Made by a program: the position numbers and the translations under genes | Part shown: positions 41,871-50,504 of the stretch, one piece after another | Layout: each line of letters opens with the position of its first letter | Numbering within the stretch: position 1 is the stretch's first letter | The notes under the pieces: model-generated | The model's database searches: none | What the model was told of the DNA's origin: nothing | Seen by the model: the letters and a program-made list of their open reading frames with translations, nothing else | Source: Anaerolineaceae bacterium | GTDB lineage: Bacteria; Chloroflexota; Anaerolineae; Aggregatilineales; Phototrophicaceae | Assembly (NCBI GenBank): GCA_002699585.1 | Contig: PABP01000009.1 | Span: forward strand, 248,001-312,000 | Length of the DNA stretch: 64,000 nt | Direction: 5' to 3'

Positions 41871-43358
41871 ATGCGCATTCTCTATATTGATATTGATTCC
41901 CTGCGTCCCGACCATTTGTCGTGCTATGGCTACCATCGTCAGACCTCCCCGAACATGGATGCCCTGGCCGACGAAGGCGTGCGCTTCACCAATTACTATG
42001 CTTCAGATTCGCCGTGCCTGCCCAGCAGAACGGCGTTTTTCTTGAGCAGTTATGGCCTGGTGACGGGCGTGGTCAATCATGGTGGTGCATATGCGGATCT
42101 GCCGTTGGAAGGGCCAGGGCGCGGCTTCAGGACGCAGATTGCCCAGAATACGCTGGCATCGACGCTGCGCAAACAGGGCTACCGGACAGCCAGCATCAGC
42201 CCATTCCCCAATCGGCATACGGCTTATCAAATTTGGTACGGCTTCGATGAACTGGTTGATACGGGCAAAGGTGGCCTGGAAAACGCCGATGAGATGTTCC
42301 CGTCATTGGAGCGCTGGCTGAAGACCAACGGCGAAGAAGACAACTGGTTTGTGCACTTCAATATGTGGGATCCGCATACGCCCTATGATACGCCGGATGA
42401 CTTCGGCAACCCCTTTGCCGATGACCCCATCGAGGATTGGCTGACACAGGACATCATCGATGCCCAGAATGCCAGTTTTGGTCCGCACAGTGCGACCGAG
42501 GTATCGGGATATGGGCCGGAGCTGTTCGAGGGCTGGAAGTGGGGCGTCGGCAGCATCAAAACGCGAGAAGATGCCAAGGCGCATATCGATGGCTACGATA
42601 CGGGCATTCGCTATGCCGACCTTTATGTGGGCAAGATCGTGGCTTTGCTGAAAGAACTGGGCATCTATGAGGACACGGCGATTATCATCAGCGCCGATCA
42701 TGGGGAGAACCAGGGTGAGCTGAACGTGTATGGCGATCATCAGACGGCGGATCAGTGTACCAATCGGTTGCCGCTGATCGTGCGCTGGCCGGGGATCACT
42801 GAAGGTGTGGCTGGCCAGGAATTAGGCGCATTCCATTACAATCTGGATTTGCCTGCGACCCTGATTGACATCCTGGGTGGTGAGATTCCTTCGACATGGT
42901 CTGGTGAGAGCTTCGCGCCGTCGCTGCAGGGCTTAGATACTGGCCGCGATTATCTGGTCATCAGCCAGGGAGCGTGGAGCTGCCAGCGTTCGGTGCGTTG
43001 GGATGACTGGCTGCTGATCCGCACCTATCACACGGGCATGAAGCACTTCCCGGAATACATGCTGTTTGATATTGCCAATGACCCGCACGAGACGACCAAT
43101 TTAGCTAGTCAGCGACCTGATGTGGTCGGCCAGGGCTTGCGGCTGCTTGATCAATGGATGGGTGAGCAGATGCCGCGTGCCCTGCGTGGCGATCCCTTCT
43201 GGGGCGTGATTCAAGAGGGCGGTCCGCTGCACGCCAATATCTATAGCGACGACTGGAAAAATTATCTGGTTCGCCTACGTGAGACGGGGCGCGGCCATTA
43301 TGCTGATCTTTTCGAAGAATACGGTGGCCGACCCTTTACCAGTGGCATGGAATCATGA
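41871..43358 (+). CDS. sulfatase (type I, formylglycine-dependent)
   Basis: 495 residues with no signal peptide. N-terminal metal ligands are in ILYIDIDSLRPDHLSCYGY. The active-site motif CxPSR is SPCLPSRTA, so Cys49 would become formylglycine after modification by a sulfatase-maturing enzyme, which is not in this window. Further metal and substrate residues are in NMWDPHTPYD and SADHGENQGE. Family members cleave sulphate esters of sugars or small molecules, and related enzymes cleave phosphate or phosphonate esters. The stop overlaps the following GNAT gene by ATGA. Confidence 0.92.
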   Translation: MRILYIDIDSLRPDHLSCYGYHRQTSPNMDALADEGVRFTNYYASDSPCLPSRTAFFLSSYGLVTGVVNHGGAYADLPLEGPGRGFRTQIAQNTLASTLRKQGYRTASISPFPNRHTAYQIWYGFDELVDTGKGGLENADEMFPSLERWLKTNGEEDNWFVHFNMWDPHTPYDTPDDFGNPFADDPIEDWLTQDIIDAQNASFGPHSATEVSGYGPELFEGWKWGVGSIKTREDAKAHIDGYDTGIRYADLYVGKIVALLKELGIYEDTAIIISADHGENQGELNVYGDHQTADQCTNRLPLIVRWPGITEGVAGQELGAFHYNLDLPATLIDILGGEIPSTWSGESFAPSLQGLDTGRDYLVISQGAWSCQRSVRWDDWLLIRTYHTGMKHFPEYMLFDIANDPHETTNLASQRPDVVGQGLRLLDQWMGEQMPRALRGDPFWGVIQEGGPLHANIYSDDWKNYLVRLRETGRGHYADLFEEYGGRPFTSGMES

Positions 43359-43888
43359 TCGAGATTACGTTGCTGCCGCCGGAAGACATCGCGCGGATTA
43401 TGGACATCGACCGCAGCGAGTTTATTCCGGCGACGTACACGTATGAAAATGGGCAGTTGCTGCGGCATGATAATCCACACGACTGCCCAACATGGTCACA
43501 CGACGACGACCCGCATTGGAGTTATGCTGGGCATATCGCGCAGTTCAAGCGGCTGCTGGATGCGGGTGGCGCGTTAATCGGGGCGGTCGATGGCGAACGG
43601 CTGGCGGCCTTCGCTGTGCTTCGTTATAAGCTGGTGGATGACATGGCCCAATTGGGGGCGTTGTTCGTCAGCAATGGCTATCGGCGGCAGGGACTGGCCT
43701 ATAAACTATGCGCTGAAGCGGATCGGCTGGCGCGGGAACACGATGCCAAGCGGATGTATGTTTCGGCAACACCGTCGGAATCAGCGGTGAACTTCTACCT
43801 CAGCCAGGGATTTGTCCCAACTGATACGCCGCATCCTGAGCTATTTGAAAAAGAGCCGGACGATATTCACATGGTTAAGCGGCTTTAG
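43355..43888 (+). CDS. GNAT-family N-acetyltransferase
   Basis: 177 residues, starting inside the sulfatase stop (ATGA). The acetyl-CoA-binding signature is NGYRRQGLAYKLCAEADRLA (about 107-126), followed by KRMYVSATPSESAVNFYLSQGF, the typical late beta-bulge segment. The first 80 residues carry the substrate side. The coupling to the sulfatase suggests they act on one compound, perhaps a sulphated amino sugar, but nothing in the sequence proves that. Confidence 0.87.
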   Translation: MIEITLLPPEDIARIMDIDRSEFIPATYTYENGQLLRHDNPHDCPTWSHDDDPHWSYAGHIAQFKRLLDAGGALIGAVDGERLAAFAVLRYKLVDDMAQLGALFVSNGYRRQGLAYKLCAEADRLAREHDAKRMYVSATPSESAVNFYLSQGFVPTDTPHPELFEKEPDDIHMVKRL

Positions 43889-44024
43889 GATGCTGAGAGA
43901 ATGGCTTTTGTTGATACCTTATACGTTTGCGTGGGAGACTTTGTACTAGACTAGAATGAGTTATGAGCTGATGATATAAGGTTGTAAGTATGGACATATA
44001 TCCATCCTTATTGCACGAACTAAA

Positions 44025-45152
44025 ATGAAAAACAATAACATTAATTTTCAAGGATTGGATTTTTCGGCAATAAAGAATGTTGTTATTGTCTTATTCGTCT
44101 TTGCTATTTTCATCGAAGTTTCCCAGAATACGCCTGGTGGCCTTCTTTCTTCGTTGGCGTGTAATGACGAGAATTCCGAATTCTTCGTTGATACCGATAC
44201 ATGGCAGATCGAGGATACAACCGTAAGAGCCAGGATTCTGTGGCAAAAAGCCGAGAGTTTCTCTCATGTGACACCTCACTTGGGGCCAGCCAGTACGGGG
44301 ATTGTTGCTAGCGATCAAGGTGTGTTGTATTGGCAAACGAGGTCTTGCGAAAGTGCGCCGCTTGTTGTTGCAGTTAATAGTCTGACTGGCCAAGAAAAAT
44401 GGCAGCATCAGTTTAGAAGTCTAACAAATCAGCTTTATGAGGTTGAAGACGGCTATATTCTTGAAAATATCGAATCAATCATAAAGTTTGACTACCAGGG
44501 ACAAAAACTTTGGTCACAAGATGACCGCCAAACTATCGCATTTCGCTCAATACGGAAAATGTTTGCGTTGGATGGTGTCCTTCATTTTCTGACGCGATTT
44601 GGAGATGTATACACACTTTCAAGTGAAACTGGGGATTTGCTGCAAACAGAGAATGATGAGTATATGACTCATTCAATATGGGGAGACTATCATCTTGTTG
44701 AGGCACCTCATAGCACCTTAGATCTTGTGCTAGCAAATGACGCGGAAGCGGTACAACACACATTCCGCTTTCCCAGGTCTGTTTTAGAAAACCGTCAGCT
44801 GAATCTGACGTATCCTTCAACAGCTCGTTATCAGAATGTTGTGTATTTCTTCTTTGAGACGAAGCTTGCTCAGGCGTATGACATAACCAATGGTCAATTA
44901 CACTGGTCGATTGATGAAGGATTTTATGGCATTCCTGCAATTGTCGGAGATTACTTTGTTGTCTATACGTTGGATCATGCTTTAGAGATACGTCATCCTG
45001 TCACGGGTAACATGATGGCTCGAATCGAAGTCAATCGAGTAGATGAGCCGGAAACTACTAGTCCATACTCTATTTGGATTGCCGGGTACGACACGAAAGT
45101 TTTTATTCGGCATCTGGATACACATGAGCTTGTGGCTATTGAATTTGGATAA
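44025..45152 (+). CDS. AT-rich PQQ-like beta-propeller protein
   Basis: 375 residues with one N-terminal membrane anchor (about 16-32) and then repeated beta-propeller blades. The blade signature is clear in VNSLTGQEKWQHQF, YTLSSETGDLLQT, YDITNGQLHWSIDEG and RHPVTGNMMARIE. It is predicted to face the outside. The base composition is unlike its neighbours: I count 17 G/C in the 60 bases 44041-44100, but 38 in 43681-43740, suggesting a recent or foreign origin. It lacks a good ribosome site and has 136 bases before it. The ligand or partner is unknown. Confidence 0.72.
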   Translation: MKNNNINFQGLDFSAIKNVVIVLFVFAIFIEVSQNTPGGLLSSLACNDENSEFFVDTDTWQIEDTTVRARILWQKAESFSHVTPHLGPASTGIVASDQGVLYWQTRSCESAPLVVAVNSLTGQEKWQHQFRSLTNQLYEVEDGYILENIESIIKFDYQGQKLWSQDDRQTIAFRSIRKMFALDGVLHFLTRFGDVYTLSSETGDLLQTENDEYMTHSIWGDYHLVEAPHSTLDLVLANDAEAVQHTFRFPRSVLENRQLNLTYPSTARYQNVVYFFFETKLAQAYDITNGQLHWSIDEGFYGIPAIVGDYFVVYTLDHALEIRHPVTGNMMARIEVNRVDEPETTSPYSIWIAGYDTKVFIRHLDTHELVAIEFG

Positions 45153-45176
45153 CACCTCGTAAGTCAAGTTGCTTGT

Positions 45177-45923
45177 CTAGAAGGGCAACTTTGAAATAAT
45201 CACCTCAGCCGGAACAGTAGCCTGGGCAGGATCATAAGCTATGATGCCCTCTTGCGTGTCGTTCATCTGCGCAATTACCTCGCCCTGGGCGTTCCATACA
45301 GCGGATTTGCCGCCGCCGATGCTGCCATCACAGGGACCCACGCAGTTCGATAAAAACACGATCATGCCATAGTCGCGGCTGATAGCTGCGAGGCGCTCGT
45401 GGGCGCGTTCCACACCGGAGGGCGTTTTGGCCACGCTGGCGATATAGATCGATGCGCCGTCATCGTGAGCGGCCTGGGCGTGCTGCGGCGCGGTAATTTC
45501 ATAGCAGATGGCGAAGGCGGTATCGGCAGCAATGGGCGATATCGGCGAGCGGGGTGGCCCTGGCACGAAGAAGGGCAGTTCGTCATCATGCAAATACTGC
45601 TTGCTGTACAGGTCCAGCGGCTGATTCGGCTGGAAAATGAGCATGGTGATTGTATTTCCACCCGGGCTTTTTAAGGGGATTCCTGCGCAGATGCTGATGC
45701 CCAGCTCATCGGCAATGGCTTGCAAGCGCGCCAGCCGGGGATCTTCAGCAGCGATGGCGACGTTTTCCGCATAAGGGGCGTCGTACTGCGTGAGTGACAG
45801 TTCCGGGAAAACGACCAGTTCGACGTGATGGGCACTCGCCAGCCGAACGAACTGCGCATGCCGTGCGATGTTGCTGTCGATGTCACCGAGCAGGGATGCG
45901 ATCTGTACCACGCCGATTTTCAT
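45177..45923 (-). CDS. carbon-nitrogen hydrolase (nitrilase superfamily)
   Basis: 248 residues, ATG ending at 45923 with GAGGG upstream. The catalytic Glu-Lys-Cys is complete: Glu41 in VFPELSLTQY, Lys108 in YSKQYLHDDELP, and Cys140 in AFAICYEIT. The length and motifs fit a single-domain amidase such as an omega-amidase or a carbamoylputrescine-amidase-like enzyme; the precise substrate cannot be told. It converges on the plus-strand propeller gene with a 24-base gap. Confidence 0.9.
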   Translation of the reverse strand: MKIGVVQIASLLGDIDSNIARHAQFVRLASAHHVELVVFPELSLTQYDAPYAENVAIAAEDPRLARLQAIADELGISICAGIPLKSPGGNTITMLIFQPNQPLDLYSKQYLHDDELPFFVPGPPRSPISPIAADTAFAICYEITAPQHAQAAHDDGASIYIASVAKTPSGVERAHERLAAISRDYGMIVFLSNCVGPCDGSIGGGKSAVWNAQGEVIAQMNDTQEGIIAYDPAQATVPAEVIISKLPF

Positions 45924-46052
45924 CGTTTAGCCCTCGGTTTATGTAAGCCATGCTGATGAAATAAGTGTAGTTGAATGGGTACAACCTGCGCTACGACAAT
46001 AGTGAACAAGCCATCAGCAAGCGCTTTGGCGAAGTGCCACAAAGGCCCCAGG

Positions 46053-46081
46053 CTAACGACTAAATACTAACGACTCAAAAC
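46053..46081 (-). repeat. degenerate heptad array GTNNTTA beside uvrC
   Basis: On the minus strand it reads gttttga-gtcgtta-gtattta-gtcgtta, four 7-base units ending directly at the uvrC stop. Same unit as at 2559 and 2629. Confidence 0.55.
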
Positions 46082-46082
46082 T

Positions 46083-47966
46083 TTAATCCAGGCCGATAAT
46101 AATGGTTTCGGCCAGCTTTTCGTTGATGCCTGCCACCTTCATCAAGTCCTCGGGCGAGGCGGCTTTGATGGCGTCGATGCTGTTGCCGAAGTGCTTTAGC
46201 AGCGCTTTACGCTTTTTGGGGCCAATGCCGGGGATGCTCTCCAATTGGCTGACCATGCCCGCTTTCGCGCGGCGGCGGCGCATGCTGGTAATGGCGAAAC
46301 GGTGGGCTTCGTCACGTACACGCTGCACCAGATACAGGGCCGGACTGCGGCGCGGCAGCACAATCGGCTTGCGTTCGCCGGGAATAAAGAGTTCCTCGAA
46401 CTGTTTGGCCAGACCTGCAACGGGTACACGCTCGAGCAGATCGAACTCCTTGAGCACCTCAACTGCCACACCGAGCTGTCCTTTGCCGCCATCAATCAGC
46501 AGCAGATCGGGTAGCAAGCGCCACGTCTCGGATTTGTCTTTGCCATCGGGCGAGTCAACTGCATCTTGTAAGGCATTTTTCCAGCGCGAGAAGCGGCGGG
46601 TGAGGGCCTCGCGCATGGATTGGTAGTCATCGCTGCCATAATGATCGACGGTGCGAATGTTGAAGCGGCGGTATTCGCTCTTACGGGCCACTCCCTGTAC
46701 GAACACCACCCGGCTGGCCGTGATGGCCGTTCCCTGGGTCGTGCTGATGTCGAAGCACTCAATGCGGTTGGGGATGCGCGGCAGATTCATCTCTTTTTGC
46801 AATTCCGCCAGCGAGGTTTCCTGATTGGTGACATCGGCCTCGTATTGGGCACGCATCATACGCAGGGCATCCGTAGCGTTTTCCTCGGCCATCTTGATCA
46901 AGCTACGCTTATTGCCGCGCTGTGGTACGGTAATTTCGACTTTGCTACCATGACGCTTATCGCGCAGCCAGCGCTCTAAGATACGAGCTTCCTCAATTTC
47001 ATTGGGCAGGATCAACTCACGCGGGACATCGGCCATTTCACTGTAGAACTGCGGAATGAACTGTTCCAGCAGCGATTCATCGCTCTCTTCGTCGGCATTA
47101 TCCAGCACACGGCTGTCGCTGCCGATCAGCTTGCCATTACGGATGAACAGAATCTGCACGACCGCATCGTCATTTTCGCGGGCGATAGCGATGACATCGT
47201 GGTCGGTCATCTTGGGGCTAACGGCCTTGTGACGTGTGGTGATGAAGTGAATCGCTTTGATCTGATCGCGGATGGCGGCGGCTTTCTCAAAATTGAGATT
47301 TTCTGACTCCGCTAGCATTTCAGCTTCCAGGCGGGCTAGCACGCCTTCGCTCTTGCCACTGAGCACGTCCATCAATTCCTGGATCATGGCCCGATACTGT
47401 TCTCGATTGACCGCACCAATGCAGGGCGCGTTACACAGCTTGATGTCATAAAACAGGCAGGCACGTTCATCCTGGCCGTTGATGTCACGGTCGCAGGTCA
47501 AATAGGGGAAGGCTTTGCGCAGCACGCGCAGCGTATCCTGAACAGCCCACATGGCGGCATAGGGTCCGAAGTAACGCGCGCCATCATTTTCCACACGGCG
47601 GGTAGTCTCCACTTTGGGATAGTCTTCATGCCAGGTGATGCGGATATACGGGTAGCGCTTGTCATCCTTGAGCATCACGTTGTAGCGTGGTTTGTGCTTC
47701 TTGATGAGCGTGTCTTCAAGAATCAGCGCTTTGACTTCGTTTTCGGTGATGATGTACTCGATATTACGAACCTTGGCACGCATTTGCAGCGTCTTGCGCT
47801 GACCGTCAGCGTTCTGGGTGAAGTAGCTGCGGACGCGGTTGCGCAGATATTTGGCCTTACCGATGTAAATGATCTTGTCCTTGGCGTTCTTCATGATGTA
47901 GACGCCAGGTTTCATCGGCAGATTATCGAGAATCGTGCGGACGTGATCCGTTGGTTGAAAAGGCAT
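46083..47966 (-). CDS. uvrC: excinuclease ABC subunit C
   Basis: 627 residues. The N-terminal GIY-YIG nuclease (about 15-95) has KPGVYIMKNAKDKIIYIGKA and is followed by the conserved Cys-rich and UVR coiled-coil parts (KAAAIRDQIKAI, about 232-243), the RNase H-like nuclease region (ECFDISTTQGT, LLLIDGGKGQL) and paired helix-hairpin-helix motifs at the end (LESIPGIGPKKRKALLKHFG). It makes the two incisions around UvrAB-bound DNA damage in nucleotide excision repair. The ATG ending at 47966 has no strong ribosome site but fits the family. Isolated in the minus direction. Confidence 0.96.
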   Translation of the reverse strand: MPFQPTDHVRTILDNLPMKPGVYIMKNAKDKIIYIGKAKYLRNRVRSYFTQNADGQRKTLQMRAKVRNIEYIITENEVKALILEDTLIKKHKPRYNVMLKDDKRYPYIRITWHEDYPKVETTRRVENDGARYFGPYAAMWAVQDTLRVLRKAFPYLTCDRDINGQDERACLFYDIKLCNAPCIGAVNREQYRAMIQELMDVLSGKSEGVLARLEAEMLAESENLNFEKAAAIRDQIKAIHFITTRHKAVSPKMTDHDVIAIARENDDAVVQILFIRNGKLIGSDSRVLDNADEESDESLLEQFIPQFYSEMADVPRELILPNEIEEARILERWLRDKRHGSKVEITVPQRGNKRSLIKMAEENATDALRMMRAQYEADVTNQETSLAELQKEMNLPRIPNRIECFDISTTQGTAITASRVVFVQGVARKSEYRRFNIRTVDHYGSDDYQSMREALTRRFSRWKNALQDAVDSPDGKDKSETWRLLPDLLLIDGGKGQLGVAVEVLKEFDLLERVPVAGLAKQFEELFIPGERKPIVLPRRSPALYLVQRVRDEAHRFAITSMRRRRAKAGMVSQLESIPGIGPKKRKALLKHFGNSIDAIKAASPEDLMKVAGINEKLAETIIIGLD

Positions 47967-48096
47967 AGGCGTTTGGTTGGTTTTTCGTCGGACTTTTGTT
48001 CTATTTTATCGCGCTGATGCTGACTTGCCCATAGGGGAATTACAATTTTATTAAGCAGGTCTAAAGGCACGCCCTGGGACGCGCCTGCGGTAAAAA

Positions 48097-48609
48097 CTAC
48101 ATGGATTCGGTCGTGCGCTGCTTGGCCCATTTGCGGATCAACTTGCTAGCCCAATCATAATGGCTAGATGTCGCTGACTTCATGTAAGACGCAAAGTTGA
48201 GTTTTTTGGTCCAGGCGTAATGGGCGGGTGTGAATAGCGCATCATCGTCGATGGTTTGCAGCAGGGCCAGCATGGATTCGTGCGAGGCTTTGAACAAGCG
48301 CTGGATGTCGTCAAGGTCATGATCGCGATAGGTCTGGTAGATGCGCTCATTGAGGATGGGTGTCTCGTTCCACTTCAGGTCGTCGGCGGGTGTTTTGGGG
48401 ACTTCGCCGCGTTCGCCTGCCGCGTACCAGCGCAGGACCATTTGCTGCCATTCATACACATGGGCCAAGATGTCCTTGACTGACCAATCATCACAGGCTC
48501 CGGGTGTGGTCATGTCCTCAGCCGATAAACTTGCATAGGATTTCTCTAGTTTGTCATAGGCTTTCAGGATGGCATCCAGGAACGCTGTTTTGGATGTGAA
48601 AGTCGCCAT
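48097..48609 (-). CDS. DinB/ClbS-like four-helix protein
   Basis: 170 residues from the ATG ending at 48609, with AAGGA 7 bases upstream; an earlier start would add 24 residues without family similarity. The sequence is all helix and resembles the ClbS/DfsB branch of the DinB-like fold: LDAILKAYDKLEKSYASL, DDWSVKDILAHVYEWQQMVL, then SHYDWASKLIRKW near the end. The His in ILAHVYEW fits the DinB metal set. Such proteins act as small hydrolases, transferases or resistance factors. The exact role is unknown. Confidence 0.8.
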   Translation of the reverse strand: MATFTSKTAFLDAILKAYDKLEKSYASLSAEDMTTPGACDDWSVKDILAHVYEWQQMVLRWYAAGERGEVPKTPADDLKWNETPILNERIYQTYRDHDLDDIQRLFKASHESMLALLQTIDDDALFTPAHYAWTKKLNFASYMKSATSSHYDWASKLIRKWAKQRTTESM

Positions 48610-48705
48610 AAATAGATCCTTGTGGGTGTGTTGAATCACCTTTATAGCGTAACCGTCCCCGGATGCCCTGCCTAATGACATTCATCCTGAACTAGAACAT
48701 ATTTG

Positions 48706-50475
48706 CTAATTTTCGCTGGTTTCGATAGTCCCTGACAGCGTGTACTGTTGGAAGAACTTCCAGATTTCTTCGCCGGCGTTGATGTCGAAGTTGGTAAGAC
48801 CAAGCACCTCTTCATAATCCCAATCGACACCGGGCCAGGTATGGCCGCCATTGATGATGGCATATAGCAGGACACGGCCATTGTCTTCGCAATCGGGGAT
48901 GTCGAAGATCGACACTGACGTATCCTCGCGCGTTGGCTCCACATCGGCGCGTCGACTGGTATCGGGACTACAGCCATTGTGCATGGCCCAGAACTCGATG
49001 GTCTGGGGGATCGGCAGCGAGATATAGAGCGTACCGTTTTGCGTCTGAACTGGGCTGCCATTCCAGGGTACGATGGGATCGCCGCTGCCATGCACAAACA
49101 TAATGGGTACAGGCGGCTGGTCTTCGCAAATGACGTCCATGGCATAGTAGCCTGAGGCGATGACGCTGGCATAGGCGGCGAACACATCGGTGGCAGTGCA
49201 GGCCAGCCGTTGGGTCATGAAGCCGCCATTGCTGATGCCAGCGGCATAAATGCGCTGCGGGTCAATATTCAGGTCCTGTGAAAGGTCGCTGACCAGATCG
49301 CGGATGAAATCCGTATCATCAAAACCGGGTTCCCGGAAAATGGGCACATCTTTCATGTACTGCCATTCGTTGCCGACGCCATCGGGGTAAATCATGATGA
49401 TACCTTCGCGCTCAGCAATCGGGATCATCTCGCTGGAAGCGGCTGTTTGATAGCCGACGCCACCTTTGCCATGCAGCAGCACAATGGCGGGTAGCGGCTC
49501 ACTGCCGTCATAGGTGGTCGGCACGTAGAAGACGAAACCGCGTGACCGTTCAGAAAAAGGCGTTTCCTGGGCAATCGACCAATCGGTGCTGTCGTCTTCA
49601 CGCAGGAAGTAGTTTGTTACCAGTTCGGTGGCGTCGATGCCCAGTTGGTTGAGGGCATAATCACCGATGCGCGGCCAGATATGCCCCCCTTCAAATACCG
49701 TATAGAGGGTGATGTTGCCGCCTGTAGGGCAATCGTCGTAAACGAGTAAATTGCCATCGCTGGTACGTGCATCCGCGTCGCAACCGTTGCGTTCGGCCCA
49801 GAAGTCGAGTGAGCGCTGCACGCTCCAGATGCCGCTTTGTGCATCGCCCAGGATGGGATAAATGGGGTCGCTGTCGCCATGCACGAACAGGATGTTTACA
49901 GGGGCATCAGCTTCACCCGCGCAGGTATCCGCAAAGAAGCTCCACAGCATCGGACCGACAACGGCCACACTGTTGATCTGGTCCGGGACATCACAGCCGA
50001 CCTGGGCCGCCAACAGACCGCCACTGCCGAAGCCCGTCAGATTAATCTGGTCGGGGTCAATGGCGTACTCGTTCTGCAATTGGGCGATCAACACCTGCAT
50101 GAATTCGGCGTCATGCGGTGCGTCCGGGTCGGTATCCAGGCCGCTGTTCCAACCCGCGCTGATGGAATTAGGATAGACAACGATGACATCGTTGGCCTCG
50201 GCAGCGCTGTCGAAGTCGGTCAGAACTTGCATGGCCTTGCCGGACATGCCTGTCGCATGCAGGGCGATGACCAGCGGCAGGGCGGTGTCGCCATCGTAGC
50301 TGCTGGGCAGCGTGACCTGATACGTGCGGTCAAATCCATCATGTTGTAGGCTATGCGTCTCAGTCGTATTTGCGGTCGTGTCCTGTGCATGGACAATCAT
50401 GCTCACCGAGAGCATAAGAACTGTGCCTAGCAGCATGACCAGAAAACCTCGTCTCATAAAACGCTTGTGGTCCAT
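48706..50475 (-). CDS. secreted tandem esterase, N-terminal half without nucleophile
   Basis: 589 residues, signal peptide at 1-30 and ATG ending at 50475 with GGGGAAGAG upstream. Two alpha/beta-hydrolase units of the LpqC/PHB-depolymerase or feruloyl-esterase type follow. The second unit (about 310-580) has a complete triad: Ser415 (GISNGG), Asp466 (HGSGDPI) and His545 (NGGHTWPG). The first (about 40-290) keeps Asp203 and His265 (EGGHIWPR) but has Gly150 where Ser belongs (GFGSGG). The first half is therefore probably non-catalytic, perhaps binding substrate. It is adjacent to a related, larger gene. It likely acts on polymers outside the cell. Confidence 0.85.
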   Translation of the reverse strand: MDHKRFMRRGFLVMLLGTVLMLSVSMIVHAQDTTANTTETHSLQHDGFDRTYQVTLPSSYDGDTALPLVIALHATGMSGKAMQVLTDFDSAAEANDVIVVYPNSISAGWNSGLDTDPDAPHDAEFMQVLIAQLQNEYAIDPDQINLTGFGSGGLLAAQVGCDVPDQINSVAVVGPMLWSFFADTCAGEADAPVNILFVHGDSDPIYPILGDAQSGIWSVQRSLDFWAERNGCDADARTSDGNLLVYDDCPTGGNITLYTVFEGGHIWPRIGDYALNQLGIDATELVTNYFLREDDSTDWSIAQETPFSERSRGFVFYVPTTYDGSEPLPAIVLLHGKGGVGYQTAASSEMIPIAEREGIIMIYPDGVGNEWQYMKDVPIFREPGFDDTDFIRDLVSDLSQDLNIDPQRIYAAGISNGGFMTQRLACTATDVFAAYASVIASGYYAMDVICEDQPPVPIMFVHGSGDPIVPWNGSPVQTQNGTLYISLPIPQTIEFWAMHNGCSPDTSRRADVEPTREDTSVSIFDIPDCEDNGRVLLYAIINGGHTWPGVDWDYEEVLGLTNFDINAGEEIWKFFQQYTLSGTIETSEN

Positions 50476-50504
50476 TTTCTCTTCCCCAAGAAGTCTAATA
50501 ATTA

